Made by a program: the position numbers and the translations under genes. Positions 1-8,881 of a stretch of 64,000 nt of DNA are shown here, piece after piece. Each line of letters starts with the position of its first letter. The first letter of the stretch is position 1. The stretch spans positions 2,076,277-2,140,276 of the forward strand of contig NZ_KB913013.1 of the NCBI RefSeq assembly GCF_000383955.1, in the 5' to 3' direction. Below the pieces are notes generated by a model, which saw nothing but the letters and a program-made list of their open reading frames with translations, had not been told where the DNA came from and ran no database searches. The DNA is from Rudanella lutea DSM 19387. GTDB lineage: Bacteria; Bacteroidota; Bacteroidia; Cytophagales; Spirosomataceae.

Positions 1-888
1 GCCGCCCGGCTGGGGTTCGACTTCTGCGGAGTGTCGAAGGCGGGGTTTCTGGAAGCCGAAGCCCCCCGGCTCGAAACCTGGCTTAATCGGAATTACCACG
101 GACAGATGGCCTACATGGCCAACCATTTCGACAAGCGGCTCGACCCCCGCAAACTTGTCGAAGGCGCCCGCTCGGTGGTAACTGTTTTGCTCAACTATTA
201 CCCCGAGCAGCGGCTACCCGAAGGCGACGACGACCTGAAAATCTCGAAATATGCTTACGGAGAAGACTACCACTTCGTCATAAAAGATAAGCTAAAAGAT
301 TTCCTGTCGTTTATTCAGGAGGAGATCGGCGAGGTAGGGGGGCGCGTATTTGTCGATTCGGCCCCGGTTATGGACAAAGCCTGGGCACGGCAATCGGGTG
401 TGGGTTGGGTAGGCAAACATTCGAACCTGATCAACCGGCAGATGGGCAGTTTCTTTTTCATCGGCGAGCTGATTCTGGACCTCGACCTGATCCCCGACGG
501 CCCTATTGCCGATTATTGCGGGACCTGTACACGCTGTATGGATGCCTGCCCCACCGAGGCCATCACCGAACCGTACGTAGTGGATGGCAGCAAGTGTATT
601 TCGTATTTTACCATTGAACTGAAAGATGCCTTGCCCACCGACATGCAAGGGAAATTCGACAACTGGATCTTTGGCTGCGATGTGTGTCAGGATGTGTGCC
701 CCTGGAACCGGTTTGCCCGCCCACACCAAACACCCGCATTGTCACCCAAACAATCTCTTCTGGAGATGAGCCGCCAGGATTGGGTAGAAATTACTGAGGA
801 AGTATTCCAGGAGTTATTCCGCCGATCGGCGGTTAAACGTACTAAGCTTGAGGGACTTAAGCGAAATATTTTATTTATGAACGATTAA
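1..888 (+). CDS. queG: Epoxyqueuosine reductase QueG (5' end outside window)
   Basis: This is the tRNA queuosine-pathway enzyme that reduces epoxyqueuosine to queuosine with cobalamin and two [4Fe-4S] clusters in the cytoplasm. The frame is open from base 1 ([12 protein letters not shown]), so the true start lies upstream; a GTG at 31 is internal. Both ferredoxin-like cysteine clusters are visible: [12 protein letters not shown] at about 520-555 and [11 protein letters not shown] at about 675-705. The family's typical [19 protein letters not shown] segment precedes them. The C-terminus ends soon after the second cluster, as in the shorter Bacteroidota QueG proteins, with no HEAT-repeat tail. 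It is followed after about 90 bp by a separate TetR gene. The identification is firm; only the start is missing. Confidence 0.93.
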   Translation, partial: AARLGFDFCGVSKAGFLEAEAPRLETWLNRNYHGQMAYMANHFDKRLDPRKLVEGARSVVTVLLNYYPEQRLPEGDDDLKISKYAYGEDYHFVIKDKLKDFLSFIQEEIGEVGGRVFVDSAPVMDKAWARQSGVGWVGKHSNLINRQMGSFFFIGELILDLDLIPDGPIADYCGTCTRCMDACPTEAITEPYVVDGSKCISYFTIELKDALPTDMQGKFDNWIFGCDVCQDVCPWNRFARPHQTPALSPKQSLLEMSRQDWVEITEEVFQELFRRSAVKRTKLEGLKRNILFMND

Positions 889-917
889 CCATTTAGCGAC
901 AATTGGTGACCAGCCCA

Positions 918-948
918 TTGACTATTTTTTCTAATTATGGTTACTTTG
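918..948 (+). promoter_or_regulatory. Candidate promoter of the TetR gene
   Basis: TTG at 918-920, a 20-bp spacer and TTACTTTG at 941-948 match the Bacteroidota primary-sigma pattern TTG-N(17-23)-TAnnTTTG with one mismatch in the -7 box. The site lies 33 bp upstream of the ATG at 982. This is a pattern match only. Confidence 0.4.
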
Positions 949-981
949 TAGTTAAAAGTAGACAACACGCCACAGGGAAAA

Positions 982-1665
982 ATGCCGAGGGATAGGATAA
1001 ACCAGGAACAAAAGTTGATTAAGGCTGTCGGTGAAATACTTCGCGAGCAGGGCTTCGATCAGCTTAAAATAAACAAAATAGCGCAACAGGCAGAGGTAAA
1101 TAAAGTACTTATATATCGCTATTTCGGCGGGCTCGAAGGGCTCTTGGCAGCCTATTATAAACAGGAACAACCCCAAATTGCCGCCCCTACCCTCGACGTT
1201 GAGCACCTAAAAACCCTTCCACTTGAAGGTGTTTTTCAAGTGTGCCTGGAATACATCCTGAATGAGTTTCGGGAACTCCGAACCAATGTAGTAGCCCAAG
1301 AATTCCTGAAAGCCGACCTGTACAACACCCATGACGAACGTAACCCGGTGGTACTCGAACGCGAAGAGCGGCTAAAAAAAATTATCGACGAACTGGCTTC
1401 GATGATCGGCAACAAAGACGGACGCGGCTTTCCGGCGGTCATTGTCAGCGGCCTGACTCTGCTAACCTTGTATGCCCACCAGCATAAAGAGGTAATGGGC
1501 ATTAATGTTGATACCGAAGAAGGTTGGGCGCGCATCGAAACCGCCCTGGCTAATATTTTCCACGGAGCGTATCTGTTTCACAAGGAGCGACTCGCCAACC
1601 TTAACCAATCAGCTTCCGGCGATACGTCGCTCGGCGATGCGTCGCCCGGCGAAGAAGCTGCGTAG
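982..1665 (+). CDS. TetR/AcrR family transcriptional regulator
   Basis: A 227-residue regulator. Residues about 8-58 form the TetR N-terminal DNA-binding domain with the recognition-helix signature VNKVLIYRYFGGLEGLLAAYY. The rest is a helical ligand-binding/dimerisation domain with no recognisable ligand. The last 14 or so residues are low-complexity (SGDTSLGDASPGEE) and come from a 15-bp tandem repeat. The gene is convergent with kynU and their 3' ends overlap by 57 bp. Target genes cannot be told from context. ATG at 982 is the natural start, just upstream of the first helix, and a candidate promoter lies 33 bp before it. Confidence 0.88.
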   Translation: MPRDRINQEQKLIKAVGEILREQGFDQLKINKIAQQAEVNKVLIYRYFGGLEGLLAAYYKQEQPQIAAPTLDVEHLKTLPLEGVFQVCLEYILNEFRELRTNVVAQEFLKADLYNTHDERNPVVLEREERLKKIIDELASMIGNKDGRGFPAVIVSGLTLLTLYAHQHKEVMGINVDTEEGWARIETALANIFHGAYLFHKERLANLNQSASGDTSLGDASPGEEAA

Positions 1666-2910
1666 GGCCTCGCCCACCTGCCACACATCACTAAATGAGT
1701 TGTACAGCGGTGTAGGTGCCAGCCGAATACAATCGGGTTCGCGCCAATCTCCGATAATCCCCGACTCGGTCAGGTAATTGAACAGAGCTTTACCCTCCTG
1801 CTTCACGAGGAGTGATAGCTGACACCCTCGCCCGGCAGGGTCGGCGGGCGTGAGCACCTGAATAGCCTCCCCAAACGGTTGGAGCACGTAGGCCAGATAA
1901 CCCGTTAGCTGCTCGCTCTTCTGCCGCAGTGCTGCCATACCCGCTTCGGCCGTAATGTCGATAGCCGCCTTGTGCAGGGCTAACCCCATAATGTTGGGCG
2001 TACTAAGTTGCCAGCCAGCCGCGCCGGGCATCGGCACAAACCCCTTGGTCATTTTGAACCGGTTCGCTTCGTCGTAGCCCCACCAGCCAGCCAGCCGGGG
2101 CACATCGGCCGTATGATGACGCTCGTGCACAAACACACCCGAAACCGCGCCGGGGCCTCCATTGAGGTATTTGTACGAACACCAGGTAGCAAAATCGACG
2201 CCCCAATCGTGCAACTGCACCGGTACATTACCGATGGCGTGGGCCAAATCGAAGCCCACCAGCAGATTGTGCGCGTGGGCCACCTGCGTAATTGCCGCCA
2301 TATCGTACACCTGCCCGGTATAGTAGTTAAGGCCACTCATCAGCACCAGTGCGAGCGAGTCGACATGGGTTGCTATAGCCTCGCAGATGGTTTGCGTTTC
2401 AATCAGACCATCCTCGCCGGGTTTTACTTCGATTAAGACAGAGTCGGGATTGAGCCCCCGCGAGCGGATGTGCGTTTCGAGCGCGTACTGATCCGACGGA
2501 AAGTCACCGGCAATGGTCAAAATCTGCGTTTTGGCGCCCTGCGGCCGGTAAAATGACGCCATCAGCAGGTGCAGGTTCACCGTCAGGGCGTTCATGGGGC
2601 AAACTTCCAATGGTTGAGCCCCCACAATCTGGGCCAGTGGCTCCTGACAACGTTGGTGGTAACTCAGCCACGATGGCACGCCTTCCTCAAGGCTATCGAA
2701 CCAACCCTCTACACCGAGGTGCTGCCAGGTGTTTAATTCTCCATCCAAGGCCAGCCGGGCGGCTTTGGGTTGCAACCCAAGTGAGTTGCCGCAGAGGTAA
2801 ATGAGGTCTTGCCCGTTACGTTGCGGGATATGAAACCGGTCGCGGTACGAGCGGAGCGGGTCTTGCGCATCAAGCGACTGAGCAAATGAGAGGGTATTTT
2901 CGTAGTGCAT
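1609..2910 (-). CDS. kynU: Kynureninase
   Basis: A PLP-dependent hydrolase that cleaves kynurenine or 3-hydroxykynurenine to anthranilate or 3-hydroxyanthranilate plus alanine, in tryptophan catabolism or de novo NAD synthesis. The 433-residue length is typical. The N-terminal signature IYLCGNSLGLQP is present. The PLP lysine lies in FATWCSYKYLNGGPGAVSG, preceded by GFDLAHAIGN, whose Asp contacts the pyridine ring. No other kyn gene is visible nearby, so the pathway partners must be elsewhere. The last residues (FAGRRIAERRIAGS) lie in the overlap with the convergent TetR gene and derive from a 15-bp tandem repeat, so the conserved fold probably ends shortly before them. Confidence 0.95.
   Translation of the reverse strand: MHYENTLSFAQSLDAQDPLRSYRDRFHIPQRNGQDLIYLCGNSLGLQPKAARLALDGELNTWQHLGVEGWFDSLEEGVPSWLSYHQRCQEPLAQIVGAQPLEVCPMNALTVNLHLLMASFYRPQGAKTQILTIAGDFPSDQYALETHIRSRGLNPDSVLIEVKPGEDGLIETQTICEAIATHVDSLALVLMSGLNYYTGQVYDMAAITQVAHAHNLLVGFDLAHAIGNVPVQLHDWGVDFATWCSYKYLNGGPGAVSGVFVHERHHTADVPRLAGWWGYDEANRFKMTKGFVPMPGAAGWQLSTPNIMGLALHKAAIDITAEAGMAALRQKSEQLTGYLAYVLQPFGEAIQVLTPADPAGRGCQLSLLVKQEGKALFNYLTESGIIGDWREPDCIRLAPTPLYNSFSDVWQVGEALRSFFAGRRIAERRIAGS
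1618..1652. repeat. 15-bp tandem repeat inside the tetR/kynU overlap
   Basis: Two units with two mismatches, GGCGATACGTCGCTC and GGCGATGCGTCGCCC, are followed by the start of a third (GGCGA). The repeat is read as SGDTSLGDASPG at the TetR C-terminus and, on the other strand, as GRRIAERRIAG at the kynureninase C-terminus. Confidence 0.8.
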
Positions 2911-2946
2911 TGTTGATGAGATAGTTATAAAGCAAACGAGCCCAAC

Positions 2947-4842
2947 TCAGGCACTCGTCAGGGCTATGACGGCAAACGGATTCAGTGTGATGGCGGTCTG
3001 ACCAAACGGAACAACCGCTGGTAAGGCCCCGGATTTGATGGCGGCCGGAGCCGTGATTTCGTCGAGCACGCACACCTCGGCGGGTGTTACAGGCCACGCA
3101 CTCAGGTCAACGGTTTGCGGCTCTGCACTGTGATTGGCCAGCACCAGCAGGTGCCGGTCGTGCTTGGTGAGCCAGAGAGCACTGCCCTGCACCGGGTCCC
3201 GAAACGCAATGGGTTTGGCTACGGCCCCCTGCCAGTCGGCGAGTAGCTGTAACACCAGCCCCACCGGAAATACATCGCCCGGCTCGGCATTGAACCGGTC
3301 GGGGAACAAGGGTGCATCGAGGCCCTGAATTACCCCCCGCCCGCCTTTGGTATCGAAATACGTGACGCGAGCGACCCCGGCACTCGTCAGCGACGCCAGA
3401 CTACCTACCAGCCAGCCAGCCGCCAGCAACGACGGTTGCCGATGGTCAATATCGGCGGGCCAATCGGTATCGAAGTCGGTGGGTACACCCGACAACCGTT
3501 GGCGCAACGAAACCGGCCCTACATGAATCGGGGTCGACGGTAGCAGGGCCCGCATCGACTGTACGGTATCGGCATGGGCATCTTTGTTTTCAATAACGGT
3601 CCAGTCGCCGGTCAGGTGCATTTGCGGGTTGAGCGAACACACCAGATAATCGATCTGCCCGGCTGTAAACGTAGCGCCTTGCAGGTCGACGAAGGGGCCG
3701 GTAGTACCCGCTCCCAACAATGCACCCGGAAACAGGGCCCGCAGAGGTTCGGCAACGGCCGTTAGCAACCCGTCGGGGGTAGCCGGGTGGGTCAGGCTAA
3801 ATACCTCGATCGCCCAGGCCTGCACACCCAGCCACGATACAGCCTGTTGCAGGTAATCGAGCTCGGCGGGGTAGTTATCCGTAAACGAAATAGCCAGCAA
3901 CACCCTGGCTTGTAACTTTTTCGCTTCACTCAGCCCCACCGTAAACCACTCCGACCAGTCGGGCCGACCAAAATTCAGTTCGATTCGCAGATGGTCGGGA
4001 GCCATGCGCCGAAGTTGGGTTACCTCGTCGGTTTTGAGCTTAGGCGTATCAAGTGCCTGACACAGGCCAATAGCCGGCAATGGATTCTCAGGGCCGTCGG
4101 GCCGCACGAGCCGAAGTGATTTCGGCGGGGCTACTGCCCCTTCGACGGGGTTGTTTACCAGTTCGAGCGTTACGCGTTGGCTAATCCGGTCGCCGGGCAT
4201 AATCTGTACCGGCATGGGCAAATGCACGGGCGTACAGTACGTTTTGAATGAGGCATCGCCCCAGTTACGTTGGTCTTCCGTTTCGAACACATCGCCCGCA
4301 AAAGATAGCTGAACCACATCCTGGTGCGGCAACGTCCAGCGCAGGGCGGCAATGTCCTGAAAGGGCTGTTGTAAAGTGATGGTTTCGGGAAAAACACCCT
4401 CTACGCTACGGCCATCGGGGGTTTGGATAACCGCCGGACGGCCCACGGTTTCGGCCAGGGGGTGCAGCACACACAAACCAGCCCGGTTACGCCAGAACGG
4501 CACCAGCACCTCGCCAGCAAGCTCAAACTGAATACGGCCGCTCGCATCGCCGGTAAGCTGCGCCTGCCAACGGATGATTTCGGTGGCTCCCTCGAAGCTC
4601 CCTCCCGTGTACGAAATTCGAAACGATTGCGCCCCGATTTCTACCTGTTCGTCGGTCAATTGCCAGTCGAGGGTATTCCAGCGGGCATCGCGCAGGGCGA
4701 AATACAGCATCCTGACCACCTCATCGTCGCCGAGTTTCACGTACCGTAAAAAGCCGTTTTCGTACAGAGCCGTGAAAGGGCCAGCCTGTACCCGGCGAAT
4801 CGGGTGAGTTTGGGAGGTACCGGTGTGTAAAAGCGTAGGCAT
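2947..4842 (-). CDS. D-apionate lactonase-like protein
   Basis: A 631-residue protein resembling the ApnL-type D-apionate lactonases of apiose catabolism. Family-like stretches, recalled rather than searched, are VQAGPFTALYENGFLRYVK near the N-terminus and EDQRNWGDASFKTYCTP near residue 220, followed by a TIM-barrel-like middle and a small beta C-terminal domain. I chose the ATG at 4842 (MPTLLHTGTS) over an upstream in-frame codon at 4917, because the extra 25 residues are basic and cysteine-rich and unlike the family. No signal peptide is evident. The gene sits 36 bp downstream of kynU on the same strand, but no apiose-pathway gene is in the window, so the substrate is uncertain. It could be another member of this lactonase family. 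Confidence 0.6.
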   Translation of the reverse strand: MPTLLHTGTSQTHPIRRVQAGPFTALYENGFLRYVKLGDDEVVRMLYFALRDARWNTLDWQLTDEQVEIGAQSFRISYTGGSFEGATEIIRWQAQLTGDASGRIQFELAGEVLVPFWRNRAGLCVLHPLAETVGRPAVIQTPDGRSVEGVFPETITLQQPFQDIAALRWTLPHQDVVQLSFAGDVFETEDQRNWGDASFKTYCTPVHLPMPVQIMPGDRISQRVTLELVNNPVEGAVAPPKSLRLVRPDGPENPLPAIGLCQALDTPKLKTDEVTQLRRMAPDHLRIELNFGRPDWSEWFTVGLSEAKKLQARVLLAISFTDNYPAELDYLQQAVSWLGVQAWAIEVFSLTHPATPDGLLTAVAEPLRALFPGALLGAGTTGPFVDLQGATFTAGQIDYLVCSLNPQMHLTGDWTVIENKDAHADTVQSMRALLPSTPIHVGPVSLRQRLSGVPTDFDTDWPADIDHRQPSLLAAGWLVGSLASLTSAGVARVTYFDTKGGRGVIQGLDAPLFPDRFNAEPGDVFPVGLVLQLLADWQGAVAKPIAFRDPVQGSALWLTKHDRHLLVLANHSAEPQTVDLSAWPVTPAEVCVLDEITAPAAIKSGALPAVVPFGQTAITLNPFAVIALTSA

Positions 4843-4923
4843 AGCGGGAACGCGCAGACAGTTTGGCGCGCAAATTAACCGCCCCAGTCCACACTTCCGC
4901 AATAACCTAATTCGCAAACAACG

Positions 4924-5307
4924 TTACGACTGAGCGCGCAGGGCCCGGAACCGGTTTATACCGATTAGTTTAGCCGGCCGGCCAGTCTCGCCCGGTTGGT
5001 GCGCGGTGATGCGTTGAAGATGCTCAAGCTGTCTATTCAATTGGGCAACTGTGCGGCTCAACTGATCGAGCTGACGTTGCAGATGCACCAGCGGCTCGCC
5101 GGTGACGCGCCCGGCCGGGGTGGTTACCGATTCGGATGCCATCGCGGAGCCACTTACCTGAGCGGGTGCCACACTGCCGCCAAAAGGTGACCCCATGCGG
5201 CTGAACGCTTCGAAAACCGCTTTATTTTTGGCTACAAATGTCGACAGACGGTGCCCAACCGTGTTCGGGGTCAGGCGGGTATGATTATATCGTTGAGTCA
5301 GTTCCAT
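4924..5307 (-). CDS. Small conserved coiled-coil protein of unknown function
   Basis: A 127-residue protein that I do not recognise. The N-terminal third is basic and polar (MELTQRYNHTRLTPNTVGHR). The middle is low-complexity Ser/Ala/Gly/Val. Residues about 72-100 (LVHLQRQLDQLSRTVAQLNR) form a clear heptad coiled coil. There is no signal peptide or membrane segment. It lies upstream of the apionate-lactonase-like gene on the same strand, separated from that gene's ATG by about 80 bp. ATG at 5307 is the only sensible start. It may be an oligomerising accessory protein, but no function can be assigned. Confidence 0.6.
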   Translation of the reverse strand: MELTQRYNHTRLTPNTVGHRLSTFVAKNKAVFEAFSRMGSPFGGSVAPAQVSGSAMASESVTTPAGRVTGEPLVHLQRQLDQLSRTVAQLNRQLEHLQRITAHQPGETGRPAKLIGINRFRALRAQS

Positions 5308-5545
5308 TAGTTCTTATATCGTTTGGATGAACGGTTGACCCGCCATATCTATTTGGCTTCTGATCAATCGCTTAGGCCGGCACCACAGGCGGTCCGGCAC
5401 TCTGTAAAGAAACGGGAGGGGTTTTGCAAAAGTTTAATCCTTTGAACCGGAAACCCCTGTATGACCCAAATCTATTAATTACGACCCGTATATTTATTTG
5501 AATAATTATAAAAACAGGCAAAAAATATTTCTTTTCCATGAAGTT

Positions 5546-5716
5546 CTTCCCAAACGGTGTAGGACAAGTTTTTTTGGACAGGATTACAGGATGTACAGGA
5601 TTATTTTTTGGGAAGAAAATCCTGTACATCCTGTAATCCTCCGGGCCGCCGGGCGGTCGAAGAAATCTTCGTCGAGCTTATCACAAAGAACTTGTCCTAC
5701 ACCCTTCCCAAACGGT
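5546..5716. repeat. MITE-like palindromic element flanked by 13-bp direct repeats
   Basis: CTTCCCAAACGGT occurs at 5546-5558 and again at 5704-5716 in direct orientation. Between them, GGTGTAGGACAAG (5556-5568) is the inverted complement of CTTGTCCTACACC (5691-5703). Inside lies a second hairpin, GGATTACAGGATGTACAGGA against its complement ending at about 5640. Bases 5628-5658 are identical, as reverse complement, to 33427-33457 in a second copy. The layout suggests a non-autonomous insertion with terminal inverted repeats and a possible target duplication. The rest of the 412-bp gap (5308-5719) is AT-rich and shows no gene. Confidence 0.7.
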
Positions 5717-5719
5717 TTA

Positions 5720-7336
5720 TCAAGGCTTCACCAACCGTTTCCGTAAGTCAGCAATAACCTGCCGGGTTTCTTCAATTCGGGTTTTGAGGGGTTGTTTGTA
5801 GTACCAGGCCCGAAACTCGGGGTTATCGCGATGGGTGTCGAGCTCGGCCTCCAACTCACGGAGGTAAGCCTCACTTTTGGTCAGGTACGCCTGTGCCGTT
5901 TCGGGGTTGTGAAACCCGCCCCCATCCACGCTCACGTACACGGGTGTAGTGTGAGCAGCCGATCGTGGCCCGCCGTAGCAACGGGCCGCAATCCATAGCC
6001 CCTGCTGCACATCGGGCAGCTCGAGCTGCACCACCAACCGGGCCGTCGACTGCCCCGATTGTTGCGGGGTCACGCGCGCCAGTACCCGGCCATGGGCCAC
6101 CAGTTCGAGGGCCGTTAGCGGCTCCTGTGTAGCCTCGCCCAGAGCCTCAGCCCGAATGGTAAGCGTACTCCCCTTTTTCACCGCCACCCGATCGCCGGGT
6201 CGGGACGTGCCCTGCTTAGCTACGCTATTAACCTGCAAATCCAGAATAGGGCCACTCGTGACAAACGTATGACCAGCCGCTACACCCGCCTGCCAGGCCG
6301 CCGGAGTGAGCGGGCCGTTGATGTAGGTGTAAAAACGGGCATTGCCAATCCGGGCCGAGTGTTCGGGCGGGCCGTGGTCATGGTCGTGGCCACACCACGG
6401 AAAATCGGAGCCCGCCGTAGCCGTGAGCGGAATGCCGAGGTCGAGCAGGTGGTAATAATGTTCGGTACGGAGCGGATCGGCCGACACGCAATACTGAAGA
6501 ATTTCGAGCAAATCGACTTTACCCCGCAGCCCGTCGAGGGTGAGCCCCCGGTAACCATGAAACGACTCGGCCTGATGCGCATAGCCCGTAAGACCACCGC
6601 GCCGGTGCAGCTCATCGAACACCCGATCGTAGAGGTAGTAATCCTGCCGGTAGCGCACCGACCCCGATGCCCCAAAACCCAGGGCGTGGCCGAGTTCGGG
6701 CGTACGGGGGTCTTCCTGACCGGACATCAGTAAAAACGGCCCCTGCTGGTACATACCTTTCTCGCCAAAAGCGTACTGCGGATAGTAGGTCTCCCAGAAA
6801 TCGCCCATTTTGAGCAACACGCCCACATTCACATCTTCGGCCCGAATCCAGTCGAGCAACAGCGGGTTTTCGCGGGGCGACCGCCGGATATGGATATGGT
6901 CGTCGGCCGAGTACCAGTTACGGGCGGCCATGTGAATCCAGCGTTTGAGGGCGTAGGTTTGGCGCAGCACCTGCCCCGACCGGATATGCAGCCGGTGGGT
7001 TTGGTGTACGTATTCGTTGCCTTTTGAGAGGCTCAGGTCGTAGGTGCCGGGCGCGAGCGTAAGACTAAAAGCCCCCGAAACATAAAACGAGCTGTCGGGC
7101 TGAAAGGCATACCCATCGGCATGGTCCCACAGGCCGTATTGCACCGCCACCACTTCAGGCGGCACCACCGGCACCGGGCCACCACCCGCCCGCGTGAGCC
7201 GCACGCGCACCGGCGTAGGCTTGCCCGTAGCGGCATCGCGCACCACCACCCGCAACTGCCCCGCCCGTTGGGCAAGGGCTCTGGGCCACCCGCCGAGCGC
7301 CAGGCCGAGGGCAAGCATCCACACAGTCAATCTCAT
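5720..7336 (-). CDS. CehA/McbA-family PHP metallohydrolase, secreted
   Basis: A 538-residue protein with an N-terminal signal peptide (MRLTVWMLALGLALGGWPRALAQ), a beta-rich domain about residues 25-130, and a PHP/amidohydrolase-like domain from about 140. Metal-binding motifs seen are SADDHIHIRRSP, the His of YAHQAESFHGY and AGSDFPWCGHDHDH. The C-terminal 40 residues are helical and charged. The family includes carbaryl and other ester/amide hydrolases, but many bacterial members are uncharacterised; the substrate here is unknown. The signal peptide and beta domain imply a periplasmic or exported enzyme. Its stop lies 3 bp beyond the MITE-like repeat. Confidence 0.85.
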   Translation of the reverse strand: MRLTVWMLALGLALGGWPRALAQRAGQLRVVVRDAATGKPTPVRVRLTRAGGGPVPVVPPEVVAVQYGLWDHADGYAFQPDSSFYVSGAFSLTLAPGTYDLSLSKGNEYVHQTHRLHIRSGQVLRQTYALKRWIHMAARNWYSADDHIHIRRSPRENPLLLDWIRAEDVNVGVLLKMGDFWETYYPQYAFGEKGMYQQGPFLLMSGQEDPRTPELGHALGFGASGSVRYRQDYYLYDRVFDELHRRGGLTGYAHQAESFHGYRGLTLDGLRGKVDLLEILQYCVSADPLRTEHYYHLLDLGIPLTATAGSDFPWCGHDHDHGPPEHSARIGNARFYTYINGPLTPAAWQAGVAAGHTFVTSGPILDLQVNSVAKQGTSRPGDRVAVKKGSTLTIRAEALGEATQEPLTALELVAHGRVLARVTPQQSGQSTARLVVQLELPDVQQGLWIAARCYGGPRSAAHTTPVYVSVDGGGFHNPETAQAYLTKSEAYLRELEAELDTHRDNPEFRAWYYKQPLKTRIEETRQVIADLRKRLVKP

Positions 7337-7439
7337 AGTCGGGCGAAGGGGTTTTAAGCGTAAGGATCAACAGTTTTTTCTTTTACTCCCCGATACCGAC
7401 TTTTGTCGCTGTAGTTTTATGATCCATTCACGTACAACC

Positions 7440-7787
7440 ATGTACACACTATACGCTATTCCGAATTGCGACACCGTAAAAAAAGCCCGCACCTGGCTGG
7501 CCGAACAAGGTGTTGCGTACACATTTCACGACTATAAAAAAGCGGGTATCGACCGGGCAACGCTGGAGCGGTGGCTGAGCCAGAAAAGCTGGGAAGAACT
7601 CGTAAACCGGGCGGGTACGACCTGGAAAAAACTGCCCGACACCGATAAACCGACCGATACTGAAGCCGCTATTGCCCTGATGATGGAGAAGCCTTCGGTT
7701 ATTCGTCGACCACTGATCGAAGCCGACGGCCAGATTGTGGCCTTAGGTTTCAAACCCGACGAGTATAGCCGGGCATTTGGTCGTTAA
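7440..7787 (+). CDS. ArsC/Spx-MgsR family thioredoxin-fold protein
   Basis: A 115-residue single-domain protein of the arsenate-reductase-like family. It begins MYTLYAIPNCDTVKKARTWL, with one N-terminal Cys in the NCDTVKKA motif typical of the YffB/MgsR branch, and has the C-terminal KPSVIRRPLIE motif in which Arg contacts the active-site thiol. The CXXC of Bacillus Spx is absent. Members are cytoplasmic redox proteins, and arsenate reduction should not be assumed because no ars gene is nearby. ATG at 7440 is preferred because the family starts at this beta strand; an in-frame ATG at 7419 would add seven residues. Confidence 0.88.
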   Translation: MYTLYAIPNCDTVKKARTWLAEQGVAYTFHDYKKAGIDRATLERWLSQKSWEELVNRAGTTWKKLPDTDKPTDTEAAIALMMEKPSVIRRPLIEADGQIVALGFKPDEYSRAFGR

Positions 7788-7880
7788 TTGAATGTAGAAT
7801 GAACAGTGTAGAATGTACCATGAGAGAGCTGACTATCAACAGACAAGCCCATTATACATTTTACATTGTTCATTCAGTTA
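7788..7880. repeat. Heptamer-built inverted repeat after the ArsC-like gene
   Basis: Directly after the stop codon come five 7-bp units of the form NNNAATG or close (TTGAATG, TAGAATG, AACAGTG, TAGAATG, TACCATG). At 7850-7878 four complementary units follow (CATTATA, CATTTTA, CATTGTT, CATTCAG). The arms can pair into an imperfect hairpin. From 7881 to the IS end at 8011 I see no gene. Confidence 0.65.
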
Positions 7881-8011
7881 AATTTTGTCATCGAAAAACC
7901 CCTGACAGGTTAAAACCGGTTCGGCATATGATCTGAACTATTGGCAGGTAGCCCCGATGGGGCAAAAGACGTTGGCCCTGTCGTCGGGATGAAAGCCTAA
8001 CGTTCAAACTA

Positions 8012-8828
8012 GAGTGTGTGGACAATCAGAGCAACAAAATCATACTTGAAGCCAGATGAACCATCGCCAAGAAGCTGCTGGCTGTTTTTTCGTAGCGAGT
8101 TGCTACCCGGCGATACTGTTTCAAGCGGTTAAAATAGCGTTCAATCTTGTTGCGATCAGCGTACAAATTCTCATCGATTACCCGCTGCTCCACCCGATTC
8201 ACTTTGGAGGGAATGATCGCGTCACAACCGTTGTGGGCCAACCCTTCCAGCAACCAATCGGCATCATAAGCCTTATCGGCAATCACAGCAAAAGCCTCAC
8301 AGTCAGCCAGTAAGGTGGCTGCGCAAGGCGCATCACCCGCATGGCCAGGACTTAACTCAATGCGGATAGGATTGCCTAAGGCATCCACCAGAGCATGAAT
8401 TTTTGTGGTCAAGCCGCCCCGTGAGCGGCCTAATGCTTGTTGCTGGAGACTACTTTTTTTTGCCCAGCAGCCTGTTGATGAGCTCGCACCGTTGTCGAGT
8501 CAATCATTACCCAATCCAGGTCGGGCTCTTGCAGGGCATCAAAGACCTGTTTCCACACCCCAGCCTGAGCCCAGCGCCGAAATCGTCGGTAGTTGCTGTT
8601 CCAATTGCCGAAGCGTTCAGGCAAGTCGCGCCAAGGCGCACCCGAGCGGGCAATCCAGAGCACGGCGTTGATAAACAAGCGGTTATCGAGTGCTTTTCGG
8701 CCTGCTGAGCCTGCCTGTCCTGGTAGAAGAGGGGTGATTTTAGTCCATTCCTGCTCGGTGATCTCATAGCGTCTCATGCCACAAAGATCGTAGGATTGGG
8801 TAAGTTTATCCTAATTGTCCACACACTC
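8012..8828 (-). mobile_element. Complete IS5-family (IS427-type) insertion sequence, 817 bp
   Basis: Perfect 15-bp terminal inverted repeats GAGTGTGTGGACAAT (8012-8026) and its complement (8814-8828) enclose a two-frame transposase. A TA dinucleotide flanks both ends (8010-8011 and 8829-8830), fitting the TA target duplication of the IS427 group. Length, repeats and reading frames are all intact, so the element may be active. It sits between the ArsC-like gene and the Nif3-like gene, 53 bp before the latter's ATG, and may have displaced that gene's promoter. Confidence 0.92.
8026..8777 (-). CDS. IS5-family transposase made by -1 frameshifting
   Basis: The first frame (8430-8777) encodes MRRYEITEQEWTKITPLLPG through VMIDSTTVRAHQQAAGQKK, including the first catalytic Asp. 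It then enters a run of eight A residues on the coding strand (8454-8461). A -1 slip there continues as SSLQQQALGRSRGGLTTKIH into the second frame, which carries the second Asp (VIADKAYDAD) and the Glu (DRNKIERYFNRLKQYRR) of the DDE triad. This is the usual expression mode of such elements. The stop codon overlaps the left terminal repeat. All three catalytic residues are present. Confidence 0.9.
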
Positions 8829-8881
8829 TAGTTCTGCTTCACTACGCAACCGACGTTACCTAAACCTTTTTCTATTTGAAC

